Positions 18,151-25,923 are shown, counted from the first letter of the stretch. The stretch is 64,000 nucleotides of DNA from Reichenbachiella sp. (GCF_033344935.1 NZ_JAWPMM010000001.1:186001-250000); one strand, 5' to 3'. Numbers and translations: made by a program. Notes: generated by a model from the letters alone, not told the origin.

Positions 18151-18783
18151 TTACTCTACTGACTTAGAGAGTCTATACAATTTGATCACCGGATCAAAGG
18201 TGTCGAACTCTTCAATTTGCACACTTTGTAACTCCAACAATACACCTTGCATATATCCATGGGTCTGATAGGCTTTGAAGTTGGCGTAGTGTCCCGAAAA
18301 GCGCTGATCCATCCAGAGTAGGAGCCGTTGCCAACGATTGGTAGGAGCACAAAATCCGCAGATAATCATTTGATCTGCAATGCCTATAAGTTTATGAACT
18401 AATAACTTAGCCTCTTCAGGTTTTATAACATGCAAGACCAAACTAACAATGGCATAATCATAAGTGCTTTGACCTAAATCTTCTTGAACTGCGTCTGCGA
18501 CTTGAAAGTCGAGATTCTCACTTCCTTCCAAATCCTTTCGCTCATTGGCATAATCTATCAATGACTCATCTATATCCATACCCAACGCATATTTGATTTT
18601 GGGAGATAATCGGAATAGCAAGTCTCCATTGCCACAGCCGATTTCAAGTACTTCGGACTCGGGAGCTACCAAATCACAGATTTGTTCCCGTATCGGGCTA
18701 AGATACTTGTCTACTGTTGTGGCTTTAATTTTTGCTTTCAAATGAATGTGAACGAAGTATAGAACCAAATTATCGAAAACCAT
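18151..18783 (-). CDS. Class I SAM-dependent methyltransferase
   Basis: A protein of 210 residues with the SAM-binding glycine-rich motif VLEIGCGNGD near residue 41 and the acidic motif II in GMDIDES. The motif IV region YAIVSLVLHVI also fits. The acceptor is unknown. It is the first gene of the minus-strand operon and starts 32 bases from a set of three palindromes shared with the divergent BlaI gene. BlaI control of this operon is therefore possible. Confidence 0.83.
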   Translation of the reverse strand: MVFDNLVLYFVHIHLKAKIKATTVDKYLSPIREQICDLVAPESEVLEIGCGNGDLLFRLSPKIKYALGMDIDESLIDYANERKDLEGSENLDFQVADAVQEDLGQSTYDYAIVSLVLHVIKPEEAKLLVHKLIGIADQMIICGFCAPTNRWQRLLLWMDQRFSGHYANFKAYQTHGYMQGVLLELQSVQIEEFDTFDPVIKLYRLSKSVE

Positions 18784-18815
18784 TTAAATGATCAAAACAA
18801 GAAAAACAGGCTTTA

Positions 18816-18871
18816 AACTTAATTTTAAGTTAAATAACTTATCAATAAGTTTGTAAACTTAAAATTAAGTT
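18816..18871. promoter_or_regulatory. Three tandem 16-bp palindromes, candidate BlaI operators
   Basis: AACTTAATTTTAAGTT (18816-18831), AACTTATCAATAAGTT (18836-18851) and AACTTAAAATTAAGTT (18856-18871) are three palindromes with starts exactly 20 bases apart. The shared form is AACTTAW-NN-WTAAGTT. Twenty bases is about two helical turns, so dimers would bind on one face. The array fills the gap between the methyltransferase and BlaI genes. Confidence 0.8.
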
Positions 18872-18880
18872 GTACTATTG
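18850..18880 (+). promoter_or_regulatory. Promoter of the BlaI/M56 operon
   Basis: TTTG at 18850-18853 and TACTATTG at 18873-18880 are separated by exactly 19 bases, matching the Bacteroidota consensus TTTG-N19-TANNTTTG except for one base. The third palindrome lies entirely within the spacer and the second overlaps the -33 box. A repressor bound there would block RNA polymerase. The expected start of transcription is near 18887. Confidence 0.7.
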
Positions 18881-18909
18881 TCTAGCTGATTAAAATTAAA
18901 CTCAATAGT

Positions 18910-19284
18910 ATGGTCACTTTAACTAAGGCAGAGGAGAAGATTATGAAGATTCTCTGGGGTATCGAAAAAGGTTTTATCAAGGATATCATCGATCAATACC
19001 CCGACCCTAAACCTCCCTACAATTCGGTCTCTACGATTGTGCGGGTGTTGGTACAAAAAGAGATCGTGGGCTATACCGCTTACGGCAAATCTCACCAATA
19101 TCACCCCATGATTAGCAAGGACGAATATAGTGAAGGGCAAATGTCGCGACTTGTGAAGGACTATTACAGCAACTCACTAGCCAAAGTGGTCAACTTCTTT
19201 TCTGAAAGTAAAGAGCTCGACGAAAAGGAATTAGACGAGGCCATGAAAATGCTTGAAGCACTTAAATCGCAGAAAAATGGATAA
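18910..19284 (+). CDS. BlaI/MecI/CopY family transcriptional repressor
   Basis: A protein of 124 residues with the family's winged helix at residues 1-75 (VTLTKAEEKIMKILW, then PPYNSVSTIVRVLVQKEIVGY) and a C-terminal dimerisation helix region. Family members repress until cleaved by, or released through, an M56 metalloprotease partner. The next gene encodes such a protease and overlaps this one by 8 bases. The promoter carries three palindromes that are very probably its operators, so it should repress itself. Confidence 0.93.
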   Translation: MVTLTKAEEKIMKILWGIEKGFIKDIIDQYPDPKPPYNSVSTIVRVLVQKEIVGYTAYGKSHQYHPMISKDEYSEGQMSRLVKDYYSNSLAKVVNFFSESKELDEKELDEAMKMLEALKSQKNG

Positions 19285-20989
19285 GTTCATTTGGTATTTG
19301 ATGGAGTCCAGCGTACTGCTGGCCTGCCTCTACGCACTATATGTATTGATTTTGAGAAAGGAAACTTTCTTTTCTCTCAATCGCTTCTATTTGATTGCCA
19401 TTGTGCTTTTTAGCTTGGCCATTCCACTTTTGAGTTTTGATTTTAACCCGGCTCCAGCGGCTCAGCTACCTATACGGCAATTAAGCGAGGTGCGTACAAC
19501 CTATTACGACGCATTCGCAGATTGGACGTACGCGTATCAGCATACAACTACCTCCACTACCGCCAACCAGTCCAGTTGGTTTAGTGAATTAAACTGGACG
19601 CAATTAGCCCTTTGGGCTATGGTCGGTGTGTACCTGATAGGTGTGATCGTTTGTTTGTCACGTACCGTATGGACGGTACAATGGATCTACGGATTGATCC
19701 GTAAGCAAGGCTGGGAATCGTGGGACTACCTCAGGATTGTGAAAGTGAAAAACCCTATGGCTCCCTTTTCATTTTTGAATTATGTCTTTGTACATGAAGA
19801 AATGATAGGTACTGCGGAGTTTGATCACATCCTGGCACATGAGCGTACGCATGTACAGCAGCGACATTCTTTAGACTTAATATTTGTTCAACTTTTGGCG
19901 GCCTTCTTCTGGTTCAATCCAGTGATCTGGCAGCTGATTAAATCCCTGAAAACAACACATGAATATATAGCAGACAACAAAATTTTAAATGAGGGTTATT
20001 CCTTAGTTGAGTATCAGACCTTGCTTTTGAGACAATTGATCAGCAACAACTCTTACGGGTTGGTACACAATTTCAATTTATCATTTATAAAAAAGCGAAT
20101 AACCATGATGACAAATAAAAAATCAGGTGCAATGGGCAAAGTGAAAGTAGCCCTGGCCTTAATATTTACAGCAGGATTTAGCATGGCCATGATACAATGC
20201 AACTCGGCTGCTGAAGAAAGTACAACTATTACTTCTGAAAAATCAACTATTAATAATTTCTCAGACGGAGTAAAATTACCAGTAATCATAGGTCGTGAAG
20301 GTGCCTATTATGCAACAGAATCTGATCTTTTAAATTTCACTGTCATGAATGATCGTCTGACCATAGATGGAGTCGAACACGAAGTAGATGAAATAGCAGA
20401 AGTGATAGCAGCCTCTGGCTTGACAACCAACGGTATCATCGCATTAAGAGTAGATCAAGATCAAAAAATGAAAATGATCCGAGCGATCCAAACGGAGTTG
20501 AGGAAAGCAAACAGGCGAAAAGTACTGCAATTGGGTCAGTCTTCATTGGGGCAAACTGTGGAGTCGCCGATGCTTTTACCTCCTATGAAGGGAGCCAATC
20601 TACCCGGTGTTCCCGAAATGCCTCATATAGATGATGCCTATGCCAAGGAGCATGACATAGATATTTTAAAAATCTTTTTAGGAAAACATGCCGATATGAA
20701 TTATCAGAAATTGACCTATGATTTTGTAATAGATCAAATGGAGAAGGGAAAGTCTAATTATGTAGTTAGTACTAAGTTTAGTGATGCAGATTCTTATGGT
20801 ACTTACCTTCAGAATTGGGTTTATATACAGGAAGGTTTTAATCAAATCTATCAGGAAAGAAGTCAGTCTATGTATGGTAAAAACTATCTGGAACTGAATA
20901 AAGAAATTCCTGAAGAGAAAGCGCAATACGACGCGATTAGAAAAGGAATCCCAAGGGCGATATCTTTAGCCGAGCCTGATGACTGTTAA
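19277..20989 (+). CDS. M56 (BlaR1-type) membrane metalloprotease with non-PBP C-terminal domain
   Basis: A protein of 570 residues from ATG 19277, overlapping the BlaI stop by 8 bases. Membrane helices are near residues 5-26, 36-54 and 108-128, and a fourth follows residue 285. The gluzincin motif HERTH is at 188-192 in the cytosolic loop. Family members cleave or trigger cleavage of the partner repressor. After the last helix about 270 residues face the periplasm, but they lack the SxxK/SxN/KTG motifs of the BlaR1 beta-lactam sensor. Part of that region (about 345-430) has an ExbD/TolR-like pattern, which is only a resemblance. The inducing signal is therefore probably not a beta-lactam. Confidence 0.87.
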   Translation: MDKFIWYLMESSVLLACLYALYVLILRKETFFSLNRFYLIAIVLFSLAIPLLSFDFNPAPAAQLPIRQLSEVRTTYYDAFADWTYAYQHTTTSTTANQSSWFSELNWTQLALWAMVGVYLIGVIVCLSRTVWTVQWIYGLIRKQGWESWDYLRIVKVKNPMAPFSFLNYVFVHEEMIGTAEFDHILAHERTHVQQRHSLDLIFVQLLAAFFWFNPVIWQLIKSLKTTHEYIADNKILNEGYSLVEYQTLLLRQLISNNSYGLVHNFNLSFIKKRITMMTNKKSGAMGKVKVALALIFTAGFSMAMIQCNSAAEESTTITSEKSTINNFSDGVKLPVIIGREGAYYATESDLLNFTVMNDRLTIDGVEHEVDEIAEVIAASGLTTNGIIALRVDQDQKMKMIRAIQTELRKANRRKVLQLGQSSLGQTVESPMLLPPMKGANLPGVPEMPHIDDAYAKEHDIDILKIFLGKHADMNYQKLTYDFVIDQMEKGKSNYVVSTKFSDADSYGTYLQNWVYIQEGFNQIYQERSQSMYGKNYLELNKEIPEEKAQYDAIRKGIPRAISLAEPDDC

Positions 20990-21013
20990 TATTATTATGG
21001 ATTAGTAAAAATG

Positions 21014-21042
21014 AAAGGCGGCCATTATTTGGTCGCCTTTTT
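21014..21042. terminator. Bidirectional terminator after the M56 gene
   Basis: AAAGGCGGCC and GGTCGCCTTT form a stable stem with one mismatch and a short AT loop, followed by T on the plus strand and by T-rich sequence on the minus strand. It lies between the convergent M56 and DUF3124 genes. Confidence 0.7.
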
Positions 21043-21562
21043 ACTTAATCCTTCTCCCTTGAGTAGTGAATGAAATTCCCTGCTGGCCCGAAGTAGAAAT
21101 CATCACCGCTTCAAAATAGGGCTCCGGTGTCCTTTCTTTCTTCTTCCAATAAAACAAAAAGTTAGCGCCCGTCCCACCTTTCAAATGGTCTTCGCTCATT
21201 ACGATTTCGATTGTCTCCATAGGCGCAATAAAAACAGGCTGTTTGATAAAGGTTTTAATCAATTGGCCAGCCGTGTTATAATACTCCACCTTTTCGATGT
21301 AGACCGAATCCAAGCTGTTGGTATTTCTTACGCTGACGGTAGCTGTTAAATCATGTGTTCTTTTTTCTTTGGAGCTATAGATTTGAGAATAGACGGACAA
21401 ATAAGTTTCCCCTGCAGCCAAAGAATCTATAGCATCAGCGCTCACTGTTCGCTCGGACCAATCCACACTTCCCGGTCCGTTTTCAGGTTCCAGCTCCCGA
21501 CAAGACCAATTGATCACTAGCAAAGCCGAAAAGGCGATAAATGTTTTGAATAACGGAGTCAT
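21041..21562 (-). CDS. DUF3124 family lipoprotein-like protein
   Basis: A protein of 173 residues. The N-terminus (MTPLFKTFIAFSALLVINWSC) is a signal peptide with a lipobox-like Cys21. The body matches DUF3124: AGETYLSVYSQIYS, TATVSVRNTN, VEYYNTAGQLI, GGTGANFLFYWK and finally EAVMISTSGQQGISFTTQGR. The function of DUF3124 is unknown. It is the last gene of a minus-strand run with the metallo-beta-lactamase, cupin and cyclase genes (gaps 38, 30 and 8 bases). Confidence 0.82.
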   Translation of the reverse strand: MTPLFKTFIAFSALLVINWSCRELEPENGPGSVDWSERTVSADAIDSLAAGETYLSVYSQIYSSKEKRTHDLTATVSVRNTNSLDSVYIEKVEYYNTAGQLIKTFIKQPVFIAPMETIEIVMSEDHLKGGTGANFLFYWKKKERTPEPYFEAVMISTSGQQGISFTTQGRRIK

Positions 21563-21600
21563 AGCATTTTATTTTACCACAATTTAAAAAGCCTAATGAC

Positions 21601-22335
21601 TTATTCGGCTTTGATTCTGAACATTTCAATCGTATAATCCAATAAGTCTTGACCTCCAGAGGGGCCATGACCCGGAATTACAATTTCAATGTCTGGGTAT
21701 TTCGTCTTTATATTTTCTACTGTTGTAGACCATTCTTCCAGGTCGGCATCGCCTAAATAACCCTTCCCAGCATTCAATTTTTTTATCAGGCAACCGCCAA
21801 ACATCACCCGTTCATTGAGGCAGTAGGCTACCACATTATCCAAAGTATGGCCTGCTCCTAGAAAGTTGACAATTATCTCCTGATCACCCACTGTGAGATT
21901 GATGAAGTCATTAAACCCTTGCCAGGGCAACACGGCAGTTGAGTCCAGCAACTGAATTGTTTTGTTGTGCGCAATAGAAGGTATTCCCCTTTGATGAAAT
22001 GCTGCCAGGCCTCCCAGACAATCTGCATGAAAATGCGTAGGAACAATCGCACTTACTCTACTGCCTAAAGATCTCCCCAGCCAGTTGATCAATTCTACCG
22101 AAGTTTCATCATCGGGTGGTGTGTCAAATACAATAGCTTCTTTTTGATCGATTACAATCATTCCGTTGCAAGCTACTTTTCCATAATCATCCGTCTGTAG
22201 ATAGGTGATGTGCTGATAGGTATGATCTGATAGTTGTTTGATTTTCAACCATTCTGTTTCATACAGATACTCTGGTTCGGCAGTACAAGAGATTATAACT
22301 TGGACTAACAATACAATAATGAAATTAACTCTCAT
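21601..22335 (-). CDS. bla: Subclass B1 metallo-beta-lactamase, predicted lipoprotein
   Basis: A protein of 244 residues with every zinc ligand of B1 enzymes: His101, His103 and Asp105 in THFHADCLGG, His163 in GAGHTLDNVV, Cys182 in FGGCLIK and His223 in IPGHG. The segment CLIKKLNAGKGYLGDADLEEW is the B1 signature region carrying the conserved Lys and Asn that position the lactam carboxylate. The signal peptide ends VIISC, a lipobox, so the enzyme would be membrane-anchored as NDM is. Known B1 enzymes hydrolyse penicillins, cephalosporins and carbapenems. Activity here is inferred. It lies downstream of a cupin gene, and no BlaI-type palindrome is nearby. Confidence 0.9.
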   Translation of the reverse strand: MRVNFIIVLLVQVIISCTAEPEYLYETEWLKIKQLSDHTYQHITYLQTDDYGKVACNGMIVIDQKEAIVFDTPPDDETSVELINWLGRSLGSRVSAIVPTHFHADCLGGLAAFHQRGIPSIAHNKTIQLLDSTAVLPWQGFNDFINLTVGDQEIIVNFLGAGHTLDNVVAYCLNERVMFGGCLIKKLNAGKGYLGDADLEEWSTTVENIKTKYPDIEIVIPGHGPSGGQDLLDYTIEMFRIKAE

Positions 22336-22365
22336 GAATTAGAAATTAAGTTAAGGTGATAGTTG

Positions 22366-22734
22366 TTACTTCGGTTCCACAATCAAAAACACGGCGGTGG
22401 TTTCTCCAACATTCAATACCTGATGCCATTCGATGCGTTCATTGTAAAAGTCGTAACCGGTAGGCACATTTACTTCACGAGTCCCAGTTGTATCTGTGAT
22501 CTGAAATTTGCCCCCTTCTAAAGTGTATCCGAAGTGAGCCGCATGAAAATGCCTGTCATGCCCTACACCAGGCGCGAACGTACATTTGAGTGCTCTTACT
22601 TTTTCGTTTTCTTCCAATACTTCGCATACGTTTTCGCCTTTCCAGCCAGCTTCAAGAGGGTCTGGCAATTTAGATTGTCCATGGAGATAGACAGATGTGA
22701 AAACAAGCAGAAGTAGGAGCAAAAGGTTTTTCAT
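22366..22734 (-). CDS. Secreted cupin-domain protein
   Basis: A protein of 122 residues with a signal peptide (MKNLLLLLLLVFTSVYLHG). A single cupin barrel follows, with metal ligands in GHDRHFHAAHFGYTLEGG and a second motif around YNERIEWHQVLN. Periplasmic location is likely. The substrate is unknown. It is 8 bases downstream of the cyclase gene and 30 bases upstream of the metallo-beta-lactamase gene. Confidence 0.78.
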   Translation of the reverse strand: MKNLLLLLLLVFTSVYLHGQSKLPDPLEAGWKGENVCEVLEENEKVRALKCTFAPGVGHDRHFHAAHFGYTLEGGKFQITDTTGTREVNVPTGYDFYNERIEWHQVLNVGETTAVFLIVEPK

Positions 22735-22742
22735 ATGTATGT

Positions 22743-23780
22743 TCAGTTGAGATTGGATACGGCGTGGATCATTACTTCCTGGCTTTTACCTTTTAGAGGA
22801 ATACTTCCCATCGCTTTGAATTCGAATCTGTTGGCTTGCAGTTTTTCTTTCAATCCTTGTGAAATCAAAAGCTCTTCACTGAATTCATTACACTTTTCCT
22901 GAATACGTGCAGCCGTATTGATGGTATCGCCATGATAAGCGATTTCCTTTTTGTATTTGCCTACTTCCGTTACAGTTACCATTCCAGCATGGACTCCGGC
23001 CTTAAATTCCGGCTGACAGTTGTAGTGTTTTTGATAATGATCTTTTCTCTTTTCGAGTTGCGACTTGAACGTATATAAAGCTCTCAAACAGTTCTCATTT
23101 TTTAGTCCATCATTCAACTTCCAAGTCAGAATGACTTCGTCGCCCACATACTGATAAACATCAGATTCATTTTCTACCACTGCGCCCAAATCATTAAAAC
23201 AATCTTGAATCATTTTGCTGTACTGGATATGACCGAGCCGCTCAGCATGCTCTGTTGAGGACTTAAGATCGAGAAACATAAATATCCTTTCTTCCTCTTT
23301 AGGCGTATAGAACTTCGCGGTTAAGAGCTTAGCCAAATTGTTTCCCCCAAAATACATACTCACCTGCATTAAGCCAAACATGAAAATATCCACTGTCAAA
23401 ATATAGAAGTAGATGGCAAAACTCCCCGGCTCGAAGGCGAAGGCAATCAATTTCATTTCACCGCCGTAAAAAGTAAAAGCCAGAACAATCATCGATATCA
23501 AAAAAAGAAGAACGTAGACCGCACGGATAATGATCAACTTTAACAAGGACACTTGTTTGTACCCATACTCCATCATCAAAATATGCGAAAAACCGGAAAT
23601 AGCTCCAAACAACGGCCCCATCAATAGCGAGGTAATGATCGAATCCCAAAACTCAAATTGAACCGACCCTTGCTCTATAGTACCTTCGCCTCTGACAATG
23701 CAGAGGTATATAAAAGCGAGTGTCCAGCCCAGACCATAGTCGCGTACGGTTCGCCATCGGCGTTTGGTTTTGAAGGTCAA
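22743..23780 (-). CDS. Membrane-bound class III adenylate/guanylate cyclase
   Basis: The catalytic cyclase homology domain occupies the C-terminal half: FMFLDLKSSTEHAERLG holds the metal-binding Asp, VGDEVILTWKL the second Asp region, and HAGMVTVTEVG and GDTINTAARIQEKCN follow. Four or so membrane helices precede it. The open frame reaches back to a GTG at 23930, but that stretch covers two hairpins and a strong promoter. I therefore choose TTG 23780, giving 345 residues starting TFKTKRRWRTVRDYG. The product should be cyclic AMP or cyclic GMP. It is the first gene of a run leading to the cupin and metallo-beta-lactamase genes. Confidence 0.8.
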   Translation of the reverse strand: MTFKTKRRWRTVRDYGLGWTLAFIYLCIVRGEGTIEQGSVQFEFWDSIITSLLMGPLFGAISGFSHILMMEYGYKQVSLLKLIIIRAVYVLLFLISMIVLAFTFYGGEMKLIAFAFEPGSFAIYFYILTVDIFMFGLMQVSMYFGGNNLAKLLTAKFYTPKEEERIFMFLDLKSSTEHAERLGHIQYSKMIQDCFNDLGAVVENESDVYQYVGDEVILTWKLNDGLKNENCLRALYTFKSQLEKRKDHYQKHYNCQPEFKAGVHAGMVTVTEVGKYKKEIAYHGDTINTAARIQEKCNEFSEELLISQGLKEKLQANRFEFKAMGSIPLKGKSQEVMIHAVSNLN

Positions 23781-23812
23781 CAGATATTGATTCAGATGAT
23801 TAGAATTTCGAC

Positions 23813-23845
23813 CAAAATTAAGTAAAAGAGACTTGATTAAACAAA
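23813..23845 (-). promoter_or_regulatory. Promoter of the cyclase/cupin/metallo-beta-lactamase unit
   Basis: On the minus strand TTTG (23845-23842) is followed after 21 bases by TAATTTTG (23820-23813), a full match to the TTTG-N17-23-TANNTTTG pattern. Transcription would begin near 23805, just upstream of the TTG start chosen for the cyclase. Confidence 0.55.
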
Positions 23846-23879
23846 AGGGAACTTCAAACGAATTTCGGATACCTAATAT

Positions 23880-23898
23880 CCCCAGACTTGTTCTGGGG
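23880..23898. repeat. 7-5-7 palindrome CCCCAGA-N5-TCTGGGG
   Basis: A perfect hairpin-forming palindrome in the gap between the cyclase and NTF2-like genes. Similar CCCAGA...TCTGGG hairpins are familiar as dispersed elements in Bacteroidota. Only one copy was seen in this window. Confidence 0.4.
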
Positions 23899-23927
23899 TC
23901 CGTTGCTAAGTGCTCCAAATTGAAAGA

Positions 23928-23946
23928 CACCGCAATAAATGCGGTG
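23928..23946 (-). terminator. Hairpin CACCGCA-N5-TGCGGTG, possible terminator of the NTF2/SMP-30 operon
   Basis: A perfect 7-bp stem lies 31 bases after the stop of the NTF2-like gene at 23977. The sequence after it on the minus strand (TCTTTC) is only moderately T-rich, so termination is likely but not certain. Confidence 0.45.
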
Positions 23947-23976
23947 AGTTTGTGTCCAATAAAAACCTCGTGCTCG

Positions 23977-24447
23977 CTACCTCACAAACTCACTCGGGAT
24001 AGGAGACCTGTGATAATGCGTGAGGTGCCATTCGCCATTTTTCTTTAAGAACACTAGCGAATGACGACCATAAACGGTTCGCTTGGGGCCATTGAGTTGC
24101 TGGGTGGTTTGCTCATAATAGCCATCGATAAAACCCACGCCATCTATAATTCGGAAATTGGAAAAATGTTCGGCATAGGAAATCCCTACCATGGAGTCCA
24201 TATAGCCCTGAATGCCCTTTTGATAACTCTCCTTATCTATTGCTCCTTTACGTAAAAAGGCAGCGTCTCGGCCGAAGCCATAAGTGCCCCAGGCGATTTC
24301 AGCCACAGTAGTGGCATCCTTTTCATTCCAGGCCTTGATCCAGCGATAATAAGTGTCTTTCAAGCTTTCAGTTTCTGCTTCTTGACCATTTACAGGAAAA
24401 GAACAAACCAATTGAAATGCAAAAAATGTGAGTAGGACGAATTTCAT
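23977..24447 (-). CDS. Secreted NTF2-fold (SnoaL/DUF4440-like) protein
   Basis: A protein of 156 residues with a signal peptide (MKFVLLTFFAFQLVCSFPVNG). The body has the NTF2-like pattern: an initial amphipathic helix (LKDTYYRWIKAWNEKD), a middle strand block (GVGFIDGYYEQTT) and a final GRHSLVFLKKNGEWHLTHYH. NTF2-fold proteins include isomerases, binding proteins and uncharacterised secreted proteins, so the role stays open. It is the last of three closely packed genes; a second NTF2-fold protein is the first of them. Confidence 0.7.
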   Translation of the reverse strand: MKFVLLTFFAFQLVCSFPVNGQEAETESLKDTYYRWIKAWNEKDATTVAEIAWGTYGFGRDAAFLRKGAIDKESYQKGIQGYMDSMVGISYAEHFSNFRIIDGVGFIDGYYEQTTQQLNGPKRTVYGRHSLVFLKKNGEWHLTHYHRSPIPSEFVR

Positions 24448-24459
24448 TAGAGTAAAAGT

Positions 24460-25395
24460 TTAAAGTTTCTTTCTTCGGATAATTACATACTCCAGACTAT
24501 CCAGGGGTTTGACCGATTGAATAGCTCGATCGATTCCGCTTTTAAGTTGTGAGTTAACGATATAATAGTAATGGCCATTTCCAAGCTCACCAGTTGTACT
24601 TGAGTCGAATGCTTCTCCAGAATCAAGGGTTTCAGCTTTAGTGATTCGAGTCATGTCGTCGTCAAAATAAAACTTCGAGACCTTGATACTCTGATGTCCT
24701 ATGAAATAGTCCTCATAAATGGTCAAGCCATCAATAACCCTGGTATCAACTCCTTCTTTCGCTTCAAGCAAAGTGATTTTTTTTGACTCAAGTTCCAGTT
24801 GGACAATGCCTTCGTCCGTAGCTATAAACAGACTATTTTTTGGTTTATAAAATACAATACCATTGGGGTGGTGATAAGTGTCGAGCGCCTTATACAGCAC
24901 CAATTTGCCACTTCCCCTTTCCACCCAGAATATTTTGTGGCTCAGCGTTTCTGTGGAATAAACATTCCCTTCTTCATCTAAGGATAAATCATTCAACATC
25001 GCGGGTTCGGCTATATCCAGCACCATTTTTTTAATCAACTGATTAGTGGTTGGATTAAAAGCCAATACGGCGGTTTGTCGTTTTGTGCCTGGCGGATGCT
25101 GAACTATGGGAGCAACCGCTCCATTCACCCAAAGTGTATTAGTGCGATTATCCATCTCCATACCCAAAGGACTAAACACACCGAAGCTCTCTTTGGTGAT
25201 GATGTCTTTTTCCGTTCCATCTGCCTCAATACCTACAACTTTCTGTTTGTAAATACTTCCTACATATAGCGTATTAGTTTTTGTGTTGAAGGCTGTTCCT
25301 TCAGGGATTAAATCTTTTTCTTTCAGAATGAAATCCTCTTGACGACTACACGACCAAATGAACCCCATGAACAGTATGACCATTATCTTTTTCAC
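24460..25395 (-). CDS. SMP-30/gluconolactonase-like beta-propeller lipoprotein
   Basis: A protein of 311 residues starting at a GTG (25395); an ATG five codons in is possible but shortens the signal peptide. The N-terminus MKKIMVILFMGFIWSC ends in a lipobox. The body is a six-bladed propeller of SMP-30 or strictosidine-synthase type, with EGTAFNTKTNTLYVGSIYKQKV, LNDLSLDEEGNVYSTET and HHPNGIVFYKPKNSLFIATDEG carrying likely metal ligands (Glu, Asn, Asp). Relatives hydrolyse lactones or organophosphates. It sits 2 bases from the upstream NTF2 gene and 12 bases from the downstream one. Confidence 0.75.
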   Translation of the reverse strand: MKKIMVILFMGFIWSCSRQEDFILKEKDLIPEGTAFNTKTNTLYVGSIYKQKVVGIEADGTEKDIITKESFGVFSPLGMEMDNRTNTLWVNGAVAPIVQHPPGTKRQTAVLAFNPTTNQLIKKMVLDIAEPAMLNDLSLDEEGNVYSTETLSHKIFWVERGSGKLVLYKALDTYHHPNGIVFYKPKNSLFIATDEGIVQLELESKKITLLEAKEGVDTRVIDGLTIYEDYFIGHQSIKVSKFYFDDDMTRITKAETLDSGEAFDSSTTGELGNGHYYYIVNSQLKSGIDRAIQSVKPLDSLEYVIIRRKKL

Positions 25396-25397
25396 TG

Positions 25398-25886
25398 CTA
25401 TTCAGGAAGATTTGTGGAGGTCACGCAGTCAATTTTCCAAACATCGCCGTTCTTTTTATAAATCGTAGTCCAGGCAAAGTGGGTACTGTCCTCTACCGTT
25501 GCACCTGTTTCATCCTGGTAGGTGAGTGCGACCATTTTATCTACAATAGTATAGGCCATACTTCCATCGTCTGAGAAGCGGATGATAGGTTCGGAGACAT
25601 CATCCCATTTCAAAAATTCGACAGATGAGAAGTAGCTATTGTATTTGGCTATGTTGTCTTCTCTTTTCGGTCTACTGATTATCCCTCTGTTCACAGAGAT
25701 AAATTGATCTGACATTTGATTGGCAAAAGCAATTGAGTCTTTGTTGAAATGATAATCCCGCTGCGCGTGATGCATGGCTAGGATTTTTTCCTTTTCTTCT
25801 TCAAGGGAAATTTCACTTTTCTGTTCGCAGCTCAACAAGGATAGAAATACGAGCAAAAGGAAAGGAGTGAGTTTTTGACTTTTCAT
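25398..25886 (-). CDS. NTF2-fold (DUF4440-like) lipoprotein
   Basis: A protein of 162 residues from ATG 25886 (the longer frame begins with TTG). The N-terminus MKSQKLTPFLLLVFLSLLSC is a lipoprotein signal. The rest follows the SnoaL/DUF4440 pattern: KILAMHHAQRDYHFNKDSIAFANQMSD, then strands ending TIYKKNGDVWKIDCVTSTNLPE. No activity can be given. It is the first gene of the three-gene unit with the propeller and the second NTF2 protein, downstream of an HxlR regulator and its possible operators. Confidence 0.72.
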   Translation of the reverse strand: MKSQKLTPFLLLVFLSLLSCEQKSEISLEEEKEKILAMHHAQRDYHFNKDSIAFANQMSDQFISVNRGIISRPKREDNIAKYNSYFSSVEFLKWDDVSEPIIRFSDDGSMAYTIVDKMVALTYQDETGATVEDSTHFAWTTIYKKNGDVWKIDCVTSTNLPE

Positions 25887-25923
25887 GATTTGTTTATTGG
25901 TTCTAAACAAATCTACAAGCAGC

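Noticed and set aside
18910-23780. Idea that the BlaI/M56 pair controls the nearby B1 metallo-beta-lactamase
   Set aside because: No AACTTA-type palindrome lies near the beta-lactamase unit, a terminator separates the loci, and the M56 protein lacks a beta-lactam-binding domain.
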